Assembly (NCBI RefSeq): GCF_030730875.1
Contig: NZ_JAVAMA010000004.1
Location: 1-64,000 of the forward strand
Length of the DNA stretch: 64,000 nucleotides
Source: Sphingomonas sp. DG1-23
GTDB lineage: Bacteria > Pseudomonadota > Alphaproteobacteria > Sphingomonadales > Sphingomonadaceae
Direction of reading: 5' to 3'
How positions within the stretch are numbered: position 1 is the first letter of the stretch; every line of letters starts with the position of its first letter. Below the pieces are notes generated by a model. It saw nothing but the letters and a program-made list of their open reading frames with translations, was not told the origin of the DNA and ran no database searches. Both the position numbers and the translations under genes were made by a program. Shown piece after piece: positions 25,519 to 34,399 of this stretch.

Positions 25519-25746
25519 ATGGACGCAGAAGCAGCAAAGCTCATCGGTGCGGGTCTCGCGGCGATCGGCGCCGGCATGGCCGCCATCGGCGTGGGCAACG
25601 TGTTCGGCAGCTTCCTCGAAGGCGCGCTGCGCAACCCGGGTGCCGCCGACGGCCAGCAGGGCCGCCTGTTCATCGGCTTCGCGGCCGCCGAGCTTCTCGG
25701 TCTGCTCGCGTTCGTCGTCGCGATGATCCTGATCTTCGTCGCGTAA
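25519..25746 (+). CDS. atpE: ATP synthase F0 subunit c
   Basis: A 75-residue proteolipid with two helices. The proton-carrying Glu58 lies in [12 protein letters not shown], the polar loop is ALRNPGA, and helix 1 has the tight [17 protein letters not shown] packing motif. CAGGAG lies 7 bases before the ATG. This is the most highly needed subunit of the operon. A hairpin directly after it may lower read-through to the b genes. Confidence 0.97.
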   Translation: MDAEAAKLIGAGLAAIGAGMAAIGVGNVFGSFLEGALRNPGAADGQQGRLFIGFAAAELLGLLAFVVAMILIFVA

Positions 25747-25757
25747 CAACTCCGGTA

Positions 25758-25785
25758 CGGGCCGGGGCCTTCGCGTCCCGGCCCG
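25758..25785 (+). terminator. Intra-operon hairpin between atpE and atpF'
   Basis: A nine-pair stem, CGGGCCGGG at 25758-25766 and CCCGGCCCG at 25777-25785, with a 10-base loop and no U-tract. This is more likely an mRNA stabiliser or partial terminator giving c-subunit excess than a full stop. Confidence 0.5.
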
Positions 25786-25800
25786 CTGGATAGGAATCCA

Positions 25801-26292
25801 ATGCCTCAGATCTCCCAGCTCGCCGAGACCTTCGCGTCCCAGATCTTCTGGCTGCTCGTGACGTTCGGCTTCGTCTTCTTCGTCGTGGGCAAGATCATGC
25901 TGCCCAAGGTGCTGTCGACGGTCGATGCGCGCGACCAGTCGGTCGCCGGCGACCTCGCCGCGGCCGAAGCGGCGCGTGCCGCTGCCGACCAGGCCGAAGA
26001 GAATTGGCGGACTGAGGAAAATGCCGCGCGCGAGGGCGCCCAGAAGCGCATCGCCGAGGCGCGCGCGCAGGGTACTGCGGCAGCCGAGAAAAGGCTCGCC
26101 GCGGCGCATGCCGAGACCGATGCCCGCATCGCGGCGGCCGAGGCGCAGATCGCCGAAGCCAGCGTCGCAGCGGGCGCCGAGATCGAGGCAGTGGCAGCCG
26201 AGGCGGCCCGCGACATCGTCGCGCGCTTCTCGGGCGCCAAGGTAACGGCCGCGGAGGCCAAGAAGGCAGTGAAGGCGGCGCTCAATGGCTGA
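25801..26292 (+). CDS. atpG: ATP synthase F0 subunit b'
   Basis: A 163-residue peripheral stalk subunit: one N-terminal helix (about 16-35, FWLLVTFGFVFFVVGKIML) followed by a long Ala/Glu/Lys/Arg-rich coiled coil. Paired b and b' genes are standard in alphaproteobacteria and phototrophs. Its 3' end overlaps the start of atpF by 8 bases. The gene is also written atpF' or atpX. Confidence 0.93.
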   Translation: MPQISQLAETFASQIFWLLVTFGFVFFVVGKIMLPKVLSTVDARDQSVAGDLAAAEAARAAADQAEENWRTEENAAREGAQKRIAEARAQGTAAAEKRLAAAHAETDARIAAAEAQIAEASVAAGAEIEAVAAEAARDIVARFSGAKVTAAEAKKAVKAALNG

Positions 26293-26938
26293 GGCAGCAC
26301 ATCCCGCTCCCGGAGCGGCGTCGACCGATCCGGTCGCGCAGAACCTCGCCGCGGCCGAGCACGGCACCGGCATGGCCGTTCCCGAAACCGGCACCAAGGC
26401 CGTGACGATCGAGCATGGCGGCCCGAGCGAGACGCATCCCGATCCGTCGCTGTTCGGGGTGCTCGACGCCACCGTCTGGGTATCGATCGCGATGGCGGCG
26501 TTCCTCCTGATCCTGATCTGGAAGAAGGTGCCCGGGCTGATCACGCGCGGGCTCGACAACCAGATCGCGGCGATCCGCAACCGGCTCGACGAGGCCAGGG
26601 CGCTGCGCGCCGAAGCCGAGGCGCTGCGCGACGAATATGCGAAGAAGATCGCCGGCGCCGAGGCGCAGGCGCAGGCCATGCTCGCGCATGCCGACGAAGA
26701 GGCCAAGGCCGTGCTCGCCAAGGCCGAGGCCGACGCGACCGAGCTGACCGCCCGCCGTGCGCGGATGGCCGAGGACAAGATCGCCGCCGCCGAGCGCGCC
26801 GCGATCCAGGCGGTGCGCGCCAAGGCCGCCGAAGCGGCGACCCGCGCGGCCGCGGCGATCATCGCCGACAAGCACGATGCCGGCGCCGACAAGGCGCTGG
26901 TCGACCAGACCATCGCGGGGCTCGGCCGGCTCAACTGA
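26285..26938 (+). CDS. atpF: ATP synthase F0 subunit b
   Basis: A 217-residue stalk subunit with an extended N-terminus (about 55 residues rich in Ala, Pro and His) before the membrane helix at about 60-80 (TVWVSIAMAAFLLILIWKKV). The long coiled coil with many Ala/Glu heptads follows. The N-terminal extension is longer than in enteric b subunits but common in this group. The start overlaps the end of the b' gene. This is the last F0 gene; no F1 genes are in the window. Confidence 0.94.
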   Translation: MAEAAHPAPGAASTDPVAQNLAAAEHGTGMAVPETGTKAVTIEHGGPSETHPDPSLFGVLDATVWVSIAMAAFLLILIWKKVPGLITRGLDNQIAAIRNRLDEARALRAEAEALRDEYAKKIAGAEAQAQAMLAHADEEAKAVLAKAEADATELTARRARMAEDKIAAAERAAIQAVRAKAAEAATRAAAAIIADKHDAGADKALVDQTIAGLGRLN

Positions 26939-27012
26939 GCCGCGGTCGCCGGTGGCGGCCGCAGGACGTCGGACCGGCTGGAAGCTTGCGGCCGGCATGC
27001 TAAGGCTGGCGC

Positions 27013-27252
27013 ATGGCTCTTGAATCACAGGACAGGCAGCCCCCCCGGCGTGATCCGGGCGAGAGCGCGGTACGCTGGCTCGGCATCGGCGGCGGCGTCG
27101 CGCTCGTGCTGGCGGCACTAGCCTTGCTGCTCGCGTGGCAGCGCGCGTCCGACGAGCGGCGCGCCGCGCGGGACGTCAAGGCGCGAGTCGAAGCCGAGAT
27201 GAACCGGATCGAGGCCGAAGCACAAAGGATCGAGCGCGAAGCCTCGAAATGA
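27013..27252 (+). CDS. Small single-helix membrane protein, 79 aa
   Basis: A membrane helix at about residues 22-42 (WLGIGGGVALVLAALALLLAW) followed by a highly charged coiled-coil tail (KARVEAEMNRIEAEAQRIER). It lies 74 bases after atpF in the same direction and could be carried on the end of the operon. No family recognised. Arg/Glu-rich tails like this can contact partner stalks or the membrane surface, but no role is claimed. Confidence 0.65.
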   Translation: MALESQDRQPPRRDPGESAVRWLGIGGGVALVLAALALLLAWQRASDERRAARDVKARVEAEMNRIEAEAQRIEREASK

Positions 27253-27301
27253 GTGCGCGGCGCGCAGAAAAAACTGGTTTCTCGCGACACTATATCTGCG
27301 C

Positions 27302-27330
27302 TTGACGTTTACGTAACTTGCCGGGATTTA
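27302..27330 (+). promoter_or_regulatory. Weak candidate promoter of the hybrid kinase gene
   Basis: TTGACG at 27302-27307 and GATTTA at 27325-27330 (17-base spacer). The -35 is good and the -10 poor. The near-palindrome GTTTACGTAAC overlaps the spacer. Confidence 0.35.
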
Positions 27331-27416
27331 CGAGTAGTTAGCGTTAACCCGCTGAACAGTTCGATCTGGCCGCGAATTCATTTGCTCTTCTTGTCCTACT
27401 GGGCAAAGCAACGGCA

Positions 27417-29297
27417 ATGATCAGGAAACGTCTGGATACGGGCCGGGTCGCTCTTCTCTCCGGGCTGGCGCTGATCTGCGCGGCGATGGCCGGCACCGTC
27501 TTTCTGTTTCGCGCCGAGCAGCGTGCGCATCTTGCGGTCGTCGCGACGCTGCAGGTCCAGGAGCGACTGAACAGCCTCGTCACCCGGGCGCAGGAGGCAT
27601 TGCTCGGCGAAAGCGGCTATCTGCTCGCGGGGGACGACCGGTTCGTCGCGCGCTACGATGAGGCCCGCAACAAGCTGTACGCCGAGCTCGCCCTGCTGGC
27701 GCAGCAGGTTACCGACGATCCCCGGCAGACGGCAGCCGCGCGACAGCTCGATCGCTGCTGGCGCGCGCGGCTGGGCTCTACCGACGAACGGTTCGCGCTG
27801 GCCCGGTCGGGGCAGATGGACGATGCCCGACGTTCGCTTCGCGCCGTGCTCGATCGCCCGGTCACCGATCGCTGCCGGGCGATCGTCGTCGAAATGAAGG
27901 CGGAGGAGGCGCGGCAGTTCGAGCTGCAGCGCGTGGCGGCGGAGCGGCAGGCGACGGTGCTGCTGGTCTGGCTGCTGCTGTGCGCGGTCGCGGTGATGGC
28001 GTTCGCGCTGCGCTCGACGCTGCGGGCGTTGTACACGGCGCGCAACGCTTCGGTGGCGCGCGATCAGCTGCTCACCGCCAATACGCGGCTGCACGAGGAG
28101 GCCGCGAGCCGCGAAGTGGCCGAGACCCAGCTTCGCCAGCTGCAGAAGATGGAATCTATCGGCCAGCTGGCCGGCGGCATCGCGCACGACTTCAACAACA
28201 TGCTGGCGATCGTGATCGGCTCGCTGGATCTGGCGCGCCGCCGGGTAGAGCACGACGTCAAGCGCGCGCAGGAGCATATCGATTCGGCGATGTCGGGAGC
28301 ACAGCGTGCCGCGCAGCTCACCTCGCAACTGCTCGCTTTCGGACGCCGTCAGCCGCTGGCGCCGATCGCGTTCGACGCCAGCCAGCTGATCCGACGCCTG
28401 TCGGAGCTGCTGCGCCGGACGATCGGCGGCAAGGTCGATTTCCGGGTCGATCCGGCGATCGCGCTGTGGCCGGTCTATGCCGATGTCGGTCAGCTCGAGA
28501 GCGCGCTGGTCAATCTGTGCGTCAACGCGCGCGACGCGATGACCGAGGGCGGCAAGCTGGTGATCAGCACCGCGAACGTGAAGCTCGACGCGGCCTATGC
28601 GGCGACGCATCCCGACGTGGTGCCGGGCGATTATGTGTGCATCAAGGTGCAGGACAGCGGCGCGGGAATGCCCGCCGAAGTACGCGAGCGCGCGTTCGAG
28701 CCGTTCTTCACCACCAAGATGATGGGCAAGGGCACCGGGCTGGGGCTGAGCCAGGTCTATGGCTTCGTCAAGCAATCGGGCGGGCACGCCGCGATCGAAT
28801 CCGCGCCCGGGCAGGGAACCGCGGTGCATCTGTATCTGCCGCGGCACAGGGGCGAGGTCGCCGAGAGCGCGAGCTGGCAGGCCGGCCCCGAGACGAGGCT
28901 GCCCGGCGCGCGCGACAGCGAGATCATCCTCGTCGTCGACGACGAGGACAAGGTGCGCCAGCTCGCGGTCGATGCCCTGCGCGAGCTAGGCTTCATCGTG
29001 CTGCAGGCGCCCGGCGGCGAGGCGGCGCTGGCGCTGCTCGAAGGGCAGCCGCGAGTCGATCTGCTGCTCACCGACGTATTGATGCCGGGGATGGACGGGA
29101 CGGCGCTCGCGACGATGGTCGAGATGCTCCGGCCCGAGATCAAATTGCTCTATATGAGCGGCTATCCGAGCGACGGCATCGTCAGCGACGGCGTGCTTGC
29201 CGACGGCGTTGCCTTGCTTCCCAAGCCATTTACGGTAGCGCAGCTCGCGGTGCGGGTGCGGCAAGTGCTCGACGAGGGGAAGGCGCCGGCTAGATAG
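27417..29297 (+). CDS. Hybrid sensor histidine kinase with CHASE3-like sensor and receiver
   Basis: A 626-residue inner-membrane kinase. Helix 1 (about 11-31) and helix 2 (about 181-198) frame a periplasmic helical domain of the CHASE3 type. A coiled coil leads to HisKA with His257 in [11 protein letters not shown]. The ATPase domain has [19 protein letters not shown] and [20 protein letters not shown]. The C-terminal receiver (from about 501) has Asp553 in [10 protein letters not shown] and Lys in LLPKPF. This is the common soluble-output hybrid type. No cognate regulator is adjacent. Confidence 0.93.
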   Translation: MIRKRLDTGRVALLSGLALICAAMAGTVFLFRAEQRAHLAVVATLQVQERLNSLVTRAQEALLGESGYLLAGDDRFVARYDEARNKLYAELALLAQQVTDDPRQTAAARQLDRCWRARLGSTDERFALARSGQMDDARRSLRAVLDRPVTDRCRAIVVEMKAEEARQFELQRVAAERQATVLLVWLLLCAVAVMAFALRSTLRALYTARNASVARDQLLTANTRLHEEAASREVAETQLRQLQKMESIGQLAGGIAHDFNNMLAIVIGSLDLARRRVEHDVKRAQEHIDSAMSGAQRAAQLTSQLLAFGRRQPLAPIAFDASQLIRRLSELLRRTIGGKVDFRVDPAIALWPVYADVGQLESALVNLCVNARDAMTEGGKLVISTANVKLDAAYAATHPDVVPGDYVCIKVQDSGAGMPAEVRERAFEPFFTTKMMGKGTGLGLSQVYGFVKQSGGHAAIESAPGQGTAVHLYLPRHRGEVAESASWQAGPETRLPGARDSEIILVVDDEDKVRQLAVDALRELGFIVLQAPGGEAALALLEGQPRVDLLLTDVLMPGMDGTALATMVEMLRPEIKLLYMSGYPSDGIVSDGVLADGVALLPKPFTVAQLAVRVRQVLDEGKAPAR

Positions 29298-29315
29298 AAG
29301 TCTGGATTCAATTTC

Positions 29316-29391
29316 CGTCATCCCGGACTGCAAGGCTTTTCAGCGGAAACCTGCGGTTTTCCGGGAAAACCTGACATCCGGGATGACGGGG
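29316..29391. repeat. Intergenic palindromic element (GTCATCCCGGA class)
   Basis: Arms CCGTCATCCCGGACT at 29317 and CATCCGGGATGACGG ending at 29391, with an inner GGAAACCTGCGGTTTTCC hairpin. It separates two convergent genes and has a T-rich interior. Confidence 0.75.
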
Positions 29392-29412
29392 CGTCGCCGA
29401 TAGAGAGCAAAC

Positions 29413-30159
29413 CTAAAGCGGCTTGCGGAAACGGTAGACGAACTGGTCGGTCTTGCCCTTGATCGAGGCGTCGAACACGCTCGCGGTGTGCGGATCGGCG
29501 GGATTGGCGAGCAAGGGCAGGCTGCCGTCATATTTGAACCCCGCGCTCTGGATCTCGGCGCGCGCCGCCGCGGGATCGATGCGGTGGAGCTTGTCCGGCG
29601 CGGTGAAGCCCGGATCGTTGGTCGCGACGTGATCGACCACCAGCAGCACCCCGCCCGGCTTGAGATCGTCATAGAGCCGCTTCGCCATCGCCGCGGCGAA
29701 GCCCGGCGGGGACATCTTCAAATGGAGATCGTGCCAGTTCTGCACCGTGACGATCGCGTCGAGCGGCTCGGCGAACTTCACGCTGGCGAGCGAATCGCTG
29801 AGCGGAGTGACGTTGGCATAGCCGGCGACAGCGGCCTTCTGCTCGTCGGCATAGGCCGCGCGATACTGGATGAATTCGGCGGGCTGATAGGCATAGACGC
29901 GGCCTTTGTCGCCGACGGTCTTTGCGAGGATGCGGGTGAAATAGCCGCCGCCCATGATGAAATCGGCGACCTTGTCGCCGGGCTTGATGCCGGCGAAGGC
30001 GAGGAGCTCGCCCGGATGGCGCGCGGCGTCGCGAGCCTTGTCCGCCGCAGGGCGGCCGGCATCGGCGAGCGCGGCGGTGATCGGGGCGGGGACGGTCTGG
30101 GCCTGCGCCGCGAGCGGGGCGGCGAGCGCGAGCAGGGCGACGGAAAGGGTGAGCTTCAT
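29413..30159 (-). CDS. Predicted SAM-dependent methyltransferase with signal peptide
   Basis: A 248-residue protein with a cleavable signal (MKLTLSVALLALAAPLAAQAQ). The mature part is a class I methyltransferase-like fold: motif I is VADFIMGGGYFTRILA near 63-78, VYAYQPAEF is strand 2, and GGVLLVVDH is the later strand. It matches the group of 'predicted methyltransferases' that are exported. SAM is not expected in the periplasm, so it may bind another ligand or have lost activity. Stand-alone gene flanked by repeats. Confidence 0.82.
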   Translation of the reverse strand: MKLTLSVALLALAAPLAAQAQTVPAPITAALADAGRPAADKARDAARHPGELLAFAGIKPGDKVADFIMGGGYFTRILAKTVGDKGRVYAYQPAEFIQYRAAYADEQKAAVAGYANVTPLSDSLASVKFAEPLDAIVTVQNWHDLHLKMSPPGFAAAMAKRLYDDLKPGGVLLVVDHVATNDPGFTAPDKLHRIDPAAARAEIQSAGFKYDGSLPLLANPADPHTASVFDASIKGKTDQFVYRFRKPL

Positions 30160-30209
30160 GGCGACTCTCCTTCAGGTGTCTTGCAAGGTTATGGCACCGA
30201 TTCATGCGG

Positions 30210-30315
30210 CCGTCACCCCGGCCTTGTGCCGGGGTCCACCAAGCCCTGGGGAAGTACTTCCGCTCTTGTTCTTCGCTCGCGGCCCGGTGGACCCCGGCAC
30301 AAGGCCGGGGTGACG
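30210..30315. repeat. Intergenic palindromic element (GTCACCCCGGC class)
   Basis: Near-perfect arms CGTCACCCCGGCCTTGTGCC and its complement ending GGCCGGGGTGACG, with GGTCCACC and GGTGGACC inside. It lies immediately upstream of uvrC. Confidence 0.85.
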
Positions 30316-30345
30316 AATGGGTGCGGACTCCCTAAGTCGTTCGCG

Positions 30346-32268
30346 ATGTCCGACCCCAATTCCCCCAACCGGTTCAACGAGGAAAAGGCGACCTACGCCG
30401 TGCGCGGCGAGGGGGCGCCCGATCTCGACGCGGGCGTCGCGGCGATCCGCAACGTGCTGAAGACGCTGCCGGTGCGACCCGGCGTGTACCGGATGCAGGA
30501 TGCGCGCGGCGACGTGCTTTATGTCGGCAAGGCGCGGGCGCTCAAGAACCGGGTGACCAACTACACCCAGGTCACGCGGCTGTCGAAGCGGCTCCAGCGG
30601 ATGGTGGCGCAGACCCGATCGATGACGATCGTCACCACCAACAACGAGGCCGAGGCGCTGCTGCTCGAGGCGCAGCTGATCAAGCGCTATCGCCCGCCGT
30701 ACAACGTGCTGCTGCGCGACGACAAGAGCTTCCCGTTCATCCTGCTCCGGCAGGACCACGCCTTTGGCCGGGTCCAGCTCCATCGCGGCGCGCGGCGCTA
30801 CAAGGGCGATTATTTCGGGCCGTTCGCGGGGGCGGGGCAGGTGCGCAAGACGCTCAACGCGCTGCAGAAACTGTTCCTGTTGCGCAGCTGCACCGATAGC
30901 TTCTTCGCCACGCGCGACCGGCCGTGCCTGCTCTACCAGATCCGCCGCTGCTCGGCGCCGTGCGTCGGGCGGATCGACGAGGCCGGCTATGGCGAGCTGG
31001 TCGGCGACGCGCGCGACTTCCTGCAGGGCAAGAAGACGCAGGTGCAGGCCAAATTGGGCGCGCAGATGCAGGCGGCCGCCGAGAATCTCGATTTCGAACT
31101 GGCCGCGATCCTGCGCGACCGATTGAAGGCGCTGACCTTCATTCAGGGCAGCCAGGCGATCAACGCCGAGGGCGTCGGCGATGCCGACATCTTCGCGCTC
31201 GCCTGCAAGCAGGGGGTGATGGGGATCCAGGCCTTCTTCATTCGTGGCGGCCAGAATTGGGGGCATCGCAGCTTCTTCCCCGCGCGCACCGCCGAAGTGC
31301 CCGAGGACGAAGTGTTCAGCCAGTTCCTGATGCAATTCTACGAGGAAGTGCCGCCGCCGCGGACGATCTTCGTCGACCGCGATCTGGAGGAGGCCAAATT
31401 GCTGAGCGAGGCGCTGGCCGAGCGCGCCGGGCACAAGGTCGCGCTGGGGGTGCCGCAGCGCGGGCCGCGCCGCCGGCTGCTCGAACAGGCGCAGCGCAAC
31501 GCGGTCGAGGCGCTCGACCGGCGGATGGCCGAGAGCACGACCCAGGCGAAACTGCTCGCCGACGTCGCCGATCTGTTCGAATTGCCCGAGCCGCCCGAGC
31601 GGATCGAGATCTACGACAACAGCCACATCCAGGGTACCAATGCGCTGGGCGCGATGGTCGTCGCGGGCCCCGAAGGCTTCCGCAAGGGGCAGTATCGCAA
31701 GTTCAACATCAAGCGGCCCGAGACGATCGCCGGCGACGATTACGGGATGATGCGCGAAGTGTTCTCGCGCCGCTTCGCGCGGGCGCAGGAAGAGGATCCC
31801 GACCGGCAGGGGGACACCTGGCCCGATCTGGTGCTGATCGACGGCGGGCGCGGCCAGCTCAACGCGGTCAAGGGCGTGCTCGAGGATCTCGGGATCGAGG
31901 ATGTCTGCCTCGTCGGCGTCGCCAAGGGGCCGCACCATGGCCGCGACGGGCGCGAGGTGTTTCACCTGATGGACGGGCGAGAGCTGATGTTGCCGGTCAA
32001 TTCGCCGGTGCTCTTCTATCTCCAGCGACTGCGCGACGAGGTCCACCGCTTCGCGATCGGCGCGCATCGCGACAAGCGCAGCAAGGCGATCGGCGCGAGC
32101 CCGCTCGACGAGGTCCCCGGCATCGGCCCCGCGCGCAAGAAGGCGCTGTTGATGCATTTCGGCACTGCGCGGGCAGTGCGCGGCGCCAGCCTCGAGGATC
32201 TCAAAAAGGCGCCGGGGGTCTCGGCGGCGGTGGCGCAGCAGGTCCACGACTATTTCAACGCGCGCTAG
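30346..32268 (+). CDS. uvrC: Excinuclease ABC subunit C
   Basis: A 640-residue nuclease that makes both incisions in UvrABC nucleotide excision repair. N-terminal GIY-YIG domain (GVYRMQDARGDVLYVGKA near residue 46), a UVR motif in the middle, the RNase H-like second nuclease region (IEIYDNSHIQGTNALGAMVV, LIDGGRGQLNA) and a C-terminal pair of helix-hairpin-helices (VPGIGPARKKALLMHFG) are present. The start was set at ATG 30346; the longer frame begins in repeat and the methyltransferase region. No strong ribosome-binding site is visible. Confidence 0.96.
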   Translation: MSDPNSPNRFNEEKATYAVRGEGAPDLDAGVAAIRNVLKTLPVRPGVYRMQDARGDVLYVGKARALKNRVTNYTQVTRLSKRLQRMVAQTRSMTIVTTNNEAEALLLEAQLIKRYRPPYNVLLRDDKSFPFILLRQDHAFGRVQLHRGARRYKGDYFGPFAGAGQVRKTLNALQKLFLLRSCTDSFFATRDRPCLLYQIRRCSAPCVGRIDEAGYGELVGDARDFLQGKKTQVQAKLGAQMQAAAENLDFELAAILRDRLKALTFIQGSQAINAEGVGDADIFALACKQGVMGIQAFFIRGGQNWGHRSFFPARTAEVPEDEVFSQFLMQFYEEVPPPRTIFVDRDLEEAKLLSEALAERAGHKVALGVPQRGPRRRLLEQAQRNAVEALDRRMAESTTQAKLLADVADLFELPEPPERIEIYDNSHIQGTNALGAMVVAGPEGFRKGQYRKFNIKRPETIAGDDYGMMREVFSRRFARAQEEDPDRQGDTWPDLVLIDGGRGQLNAVKGVLEDLGIEDVCLVGVAKGPHHGRDGREVFHLMDGRELMLPVNSPVLFYLQRLRDEVHRFAIGAHRDKRSKAIGASPLDEVPGIGPARKKALLMHFGTARAVRGASLEDLKKAPGVSAAVAQQVHDYFNAR

Positions 32269-32315
32269 CGGGCGCGGTTGGGAGTTTCTTCACCTCGGGA
32301 TATTAGTGAGGCAGC

Positions 32316-33272
32316 ATGCCGACCCGCGTCTTCCTGACTGTCGATACCGAGCTGATGTGGCGCCACCATTGCGCCGGGCTCGACGCCGCGACGATCGTCC
32401 AGCGCTCGCTCGAGCCGGCGGGCGTGGGGATCGGCTGGCAGCTGTCGCAGCTGGCCGGGCATGGGCTCAAGGCGTGCTTCTTCGTCGATCCGATGCCGGC
32501 GCTCGTCTATGGGCTCGATCCGATCAAGCGGGTGGTGGAGTCGATCCTCGAGGCTGGGCAGGAAGTGCAATTGCACCTTCACCCGAACTGGACCGGCGCG
32601 CAGGCCGGCGATCGCGGCGCGCATTACGGCCCGTTCGAGCTGATCGACTATAGCCTTGTCGAGCAGGTCGATCTGATCGCGGGCGCGGCCGACATGCTGG
32701 TCGCGGCGGGCGCGCCCGATCCGATCGCCTTTCGATCGGGTTCCTATTCGGCGAGCGACGATACGCTGGCGGCGCTGGCCCAGCTCGAATTCGCCTATGA
32801 TTCGAGCCATAACGGCTCCGAGCATCCGTGGCCGAGCGCGATCAGCCTCGCGCCGCGCCAGATTGCGCCGGTGGCGCATCTGGGGGTGATCGAAGTGCCG
32901 GTGACCCTGATCGAGGATCAGAAAGGGCATCTGCGCCACTTCCAGGTCTGCGCGCTCTCGGCGGCCGAGATGCGCGCGGCGCTCGACCATGCGGCGCGCG
33001 CGCGCCACGCCGCGGTGACGATCGTCAGCCACGGCTTCGAACTCGCCAATCGCGCGGGCACGCGCGCCAATGCCGTGCATGTCCGCCGCTTCGAGACATT
33101 GTGCCGGATGCTGGCTGCGCGCCGGGACGTGCTCGAGACCGCGCATTTCGCCGACCGGCCGGCGATGGCGCTGGGGCAGGAGGATCGGCCGCTGGGCCCG
33201 AGCGTGCTGCGCACCCGGCTGCGCCAGGCCGAGCAGCTCTGGTCGAACTGGGTCGAGGAACGCGCGGCGTGA
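32316..33272 (+). CDS. Polysaccharide-deacetylase-like protein
   Basis: A 318-residue protein with NodB-type features: FLTVDTELMW at 6-15 (metal Asp), HLHPNWTG near 88 for the metal His pair, and FRSGSYSASDDTLAAL near 145. VSHGFELANRAGT is the late motif. No signal peptide is present, so it acts in the cytoplasm or on lipid-linked precursors. It resembles WalW-type proteins of surface polysaccharide synthesis. Translationally coupled to the next gene (GTGA overlap), so both probably act on one glycan pathway. Substrate unknown. Confidence 0.82.
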   Translation: MPTRVFLTVDTELMWRHHCAGLDAATIVQRSLEPAGVGIGWQLSQLAGHGLKACFFVDPMPALVYGLDPIKRVVESILEAGQEVQLHLHPNWTGAQAGDRGAHYGPFELIDYSLVEQVDLIAGAADMLVAAGAPDPIAFRSGSYSASDDTLAALAQLEFAYDSSHNGSEHPWPSAISLAPRQIAPVAHLGVIEVPVTLIEDQKGHLRHFQVCALSAAEMRAALDHAARARHAAVTIVSHGFELANRAGTRANAVHVRRFETLCRMLAARRDVLETAHFADRPAMALGQEDRPLGPSVLRTRLRQAEQLWSNWVEERAA

Positions 33273-34207
33273 CCGCGCCGGGCGATATTTCCGCAGCGCC
33301 GCAAAGCGTGCGGCTCAAGTTCGAAGTCGGCGCGCGAACCTTGTTCGCAGTGCACCGTTCGCTGGTCCGGGTGCCGCTGACCCTCGCCGAGGCGCGCAGC
33401 GGGCGAGCGCCGGCGCTGCCGCCAATCGGCCGGGATACGGACGGTTATCTGGTGACCTCGCTTCCCGAGGCGCAGCTGGCGGGGCTGGTGGCCGGTTCGG
33501 GGGCGATGCTGCCGTTCGTGCGGCAGCGTTACACGCGCTATCACCTCGATTTCGTCGGGAGCTATGACGGCTGGTTCGCCGGCCTGTCGTCGAACGCGCG
33601 GCAAGGGTTGCGGCGCAAGGCGAAGAAGATCGCGGCGACCTCGGGCGGGACGCTCGACGTGCGGCGCTTCCGCACGGCGGCGGAGCTGGAGGCGTTCCAT
33701 CCGGTGGCGCGAGCGATTTCGGCGACCACCTATCAGGAGCGGTTGCTCGGATCGGGGCTGCCCGAGGGTGCGGATTTCGTGCGCACGATAAGTGCGCTCG
33801 CGGAGGCCGATCAGGTGCGCGCGTGGCTGCTCTATATCGGCGGCGCGCCCGCCGCCTATCTGTGTTGTCCGATCCATGGCGACACGGTGATCTACGCCTG
33901 GGTCGGTCACGATCCGAAGTATAACGATTGGTCACCGGGCGCGGTGCTCCAGCTCGAGGCGATGCAGGATCTGTTCGGCGAGGCGCGGTTCGCGGCGTTC
34001 GATTTCACCGAGGGCGAGGGGCAGCACAAGCGCCAGTTCGCGACCGGCGGGGTGGCGTGCGTCGACGTGCTGCTGCTGCGGCCGACCCTGGCGAACCGGG
34101 TGACGATGGCGGCGCTGGCCGGGTTCGATGCGAGCGTGGCGCGGGTGAAGCGGACGGTGAACGGCGCCGGGCTGGGCGGGCTGGCGAAAAGGGTGCGGCG
34201 GGGCTGA
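33269..34207 (+). CDS. FemAB/GNAT-like acyltransferase
   Basis: A 312-residue protein starting at a GTG that overlaps the stop of the deacetylase gene. The central part (RYTRYHLDFVGSYDGWFAGL, then NARQGLRRKAKKI) and C-terminal part (AAYLCCPIHGDTVIYAWVGHDPKY, then FDFTEGEGQHKRQFATG) match CelD/BcsL-like GNAT acyltransferases linked to exopolysaccharide synthesis. No membrane helix. It likely adds an acyl or aminoacyl group to the same sugar processed by its neighbour. Earlier parts of the open frame lie within the deacetylase gene and are not coding. Confidence 0.82.
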   Translation: MTAPGDISAAPQSVRLKFEVGARTLFAVHRSLVRVPLTLAEARSGRAPALPPIGRDTDGYLVTSLPEAQLAGLVAGSGAMLPFVRQRYTRYHLDFVGSYDGWFAGLSSNARQGLRRKAKKIAATSGGTLDVRRFRTAAELEAFHPVARAISATTYQERLLGSGLPEGADFVRTISALAEADQVRAWLLYIGGAPAAYLCCPIHGDTVIYAWVGHDPKYNDWSPGAVLQLEAMQDLFGEARFAAFDFTEGEGQHKRQFATGGVACVDVLLLRPTLANRVTMAALAGFDASVARVKRTVNGAGLGGLAKRVRRG

Positions 34208-34212
34208 GACAG

Positions 34213-34385
34213 ATCCTCCCCAAGCTTGCCGGGGGAGGGGGACCGCCGCCGAAGGCGGTGGTGGAGGGGCCGCGCCATAGGCGCGGTCTCCGCGGGCCGC
34301 ACGCGACACCGCCGTCTACGCCGCGGCCCCTCCACCACGCCCTGCGGGCGCGGTCCCCCTCCCCGAGACAAGCTCGGGGAGGAAT
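34213..34385. repeat. Intergenic palindromic element (GGGGACCGCCGCCGAAGGCG family)
   Basis: Outer arms CCTCCCCAAGCTTGCCGGGG and CCGAGACAAGCTCGGGGAGG, with inner CCGCCGAAGGCGG. It shares about 30 bases with the elements at 12879 and 48724, and abuts recO. Confidence 0.85.
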
Positions 34386-34399
34386 TGTATGCACTCCCC

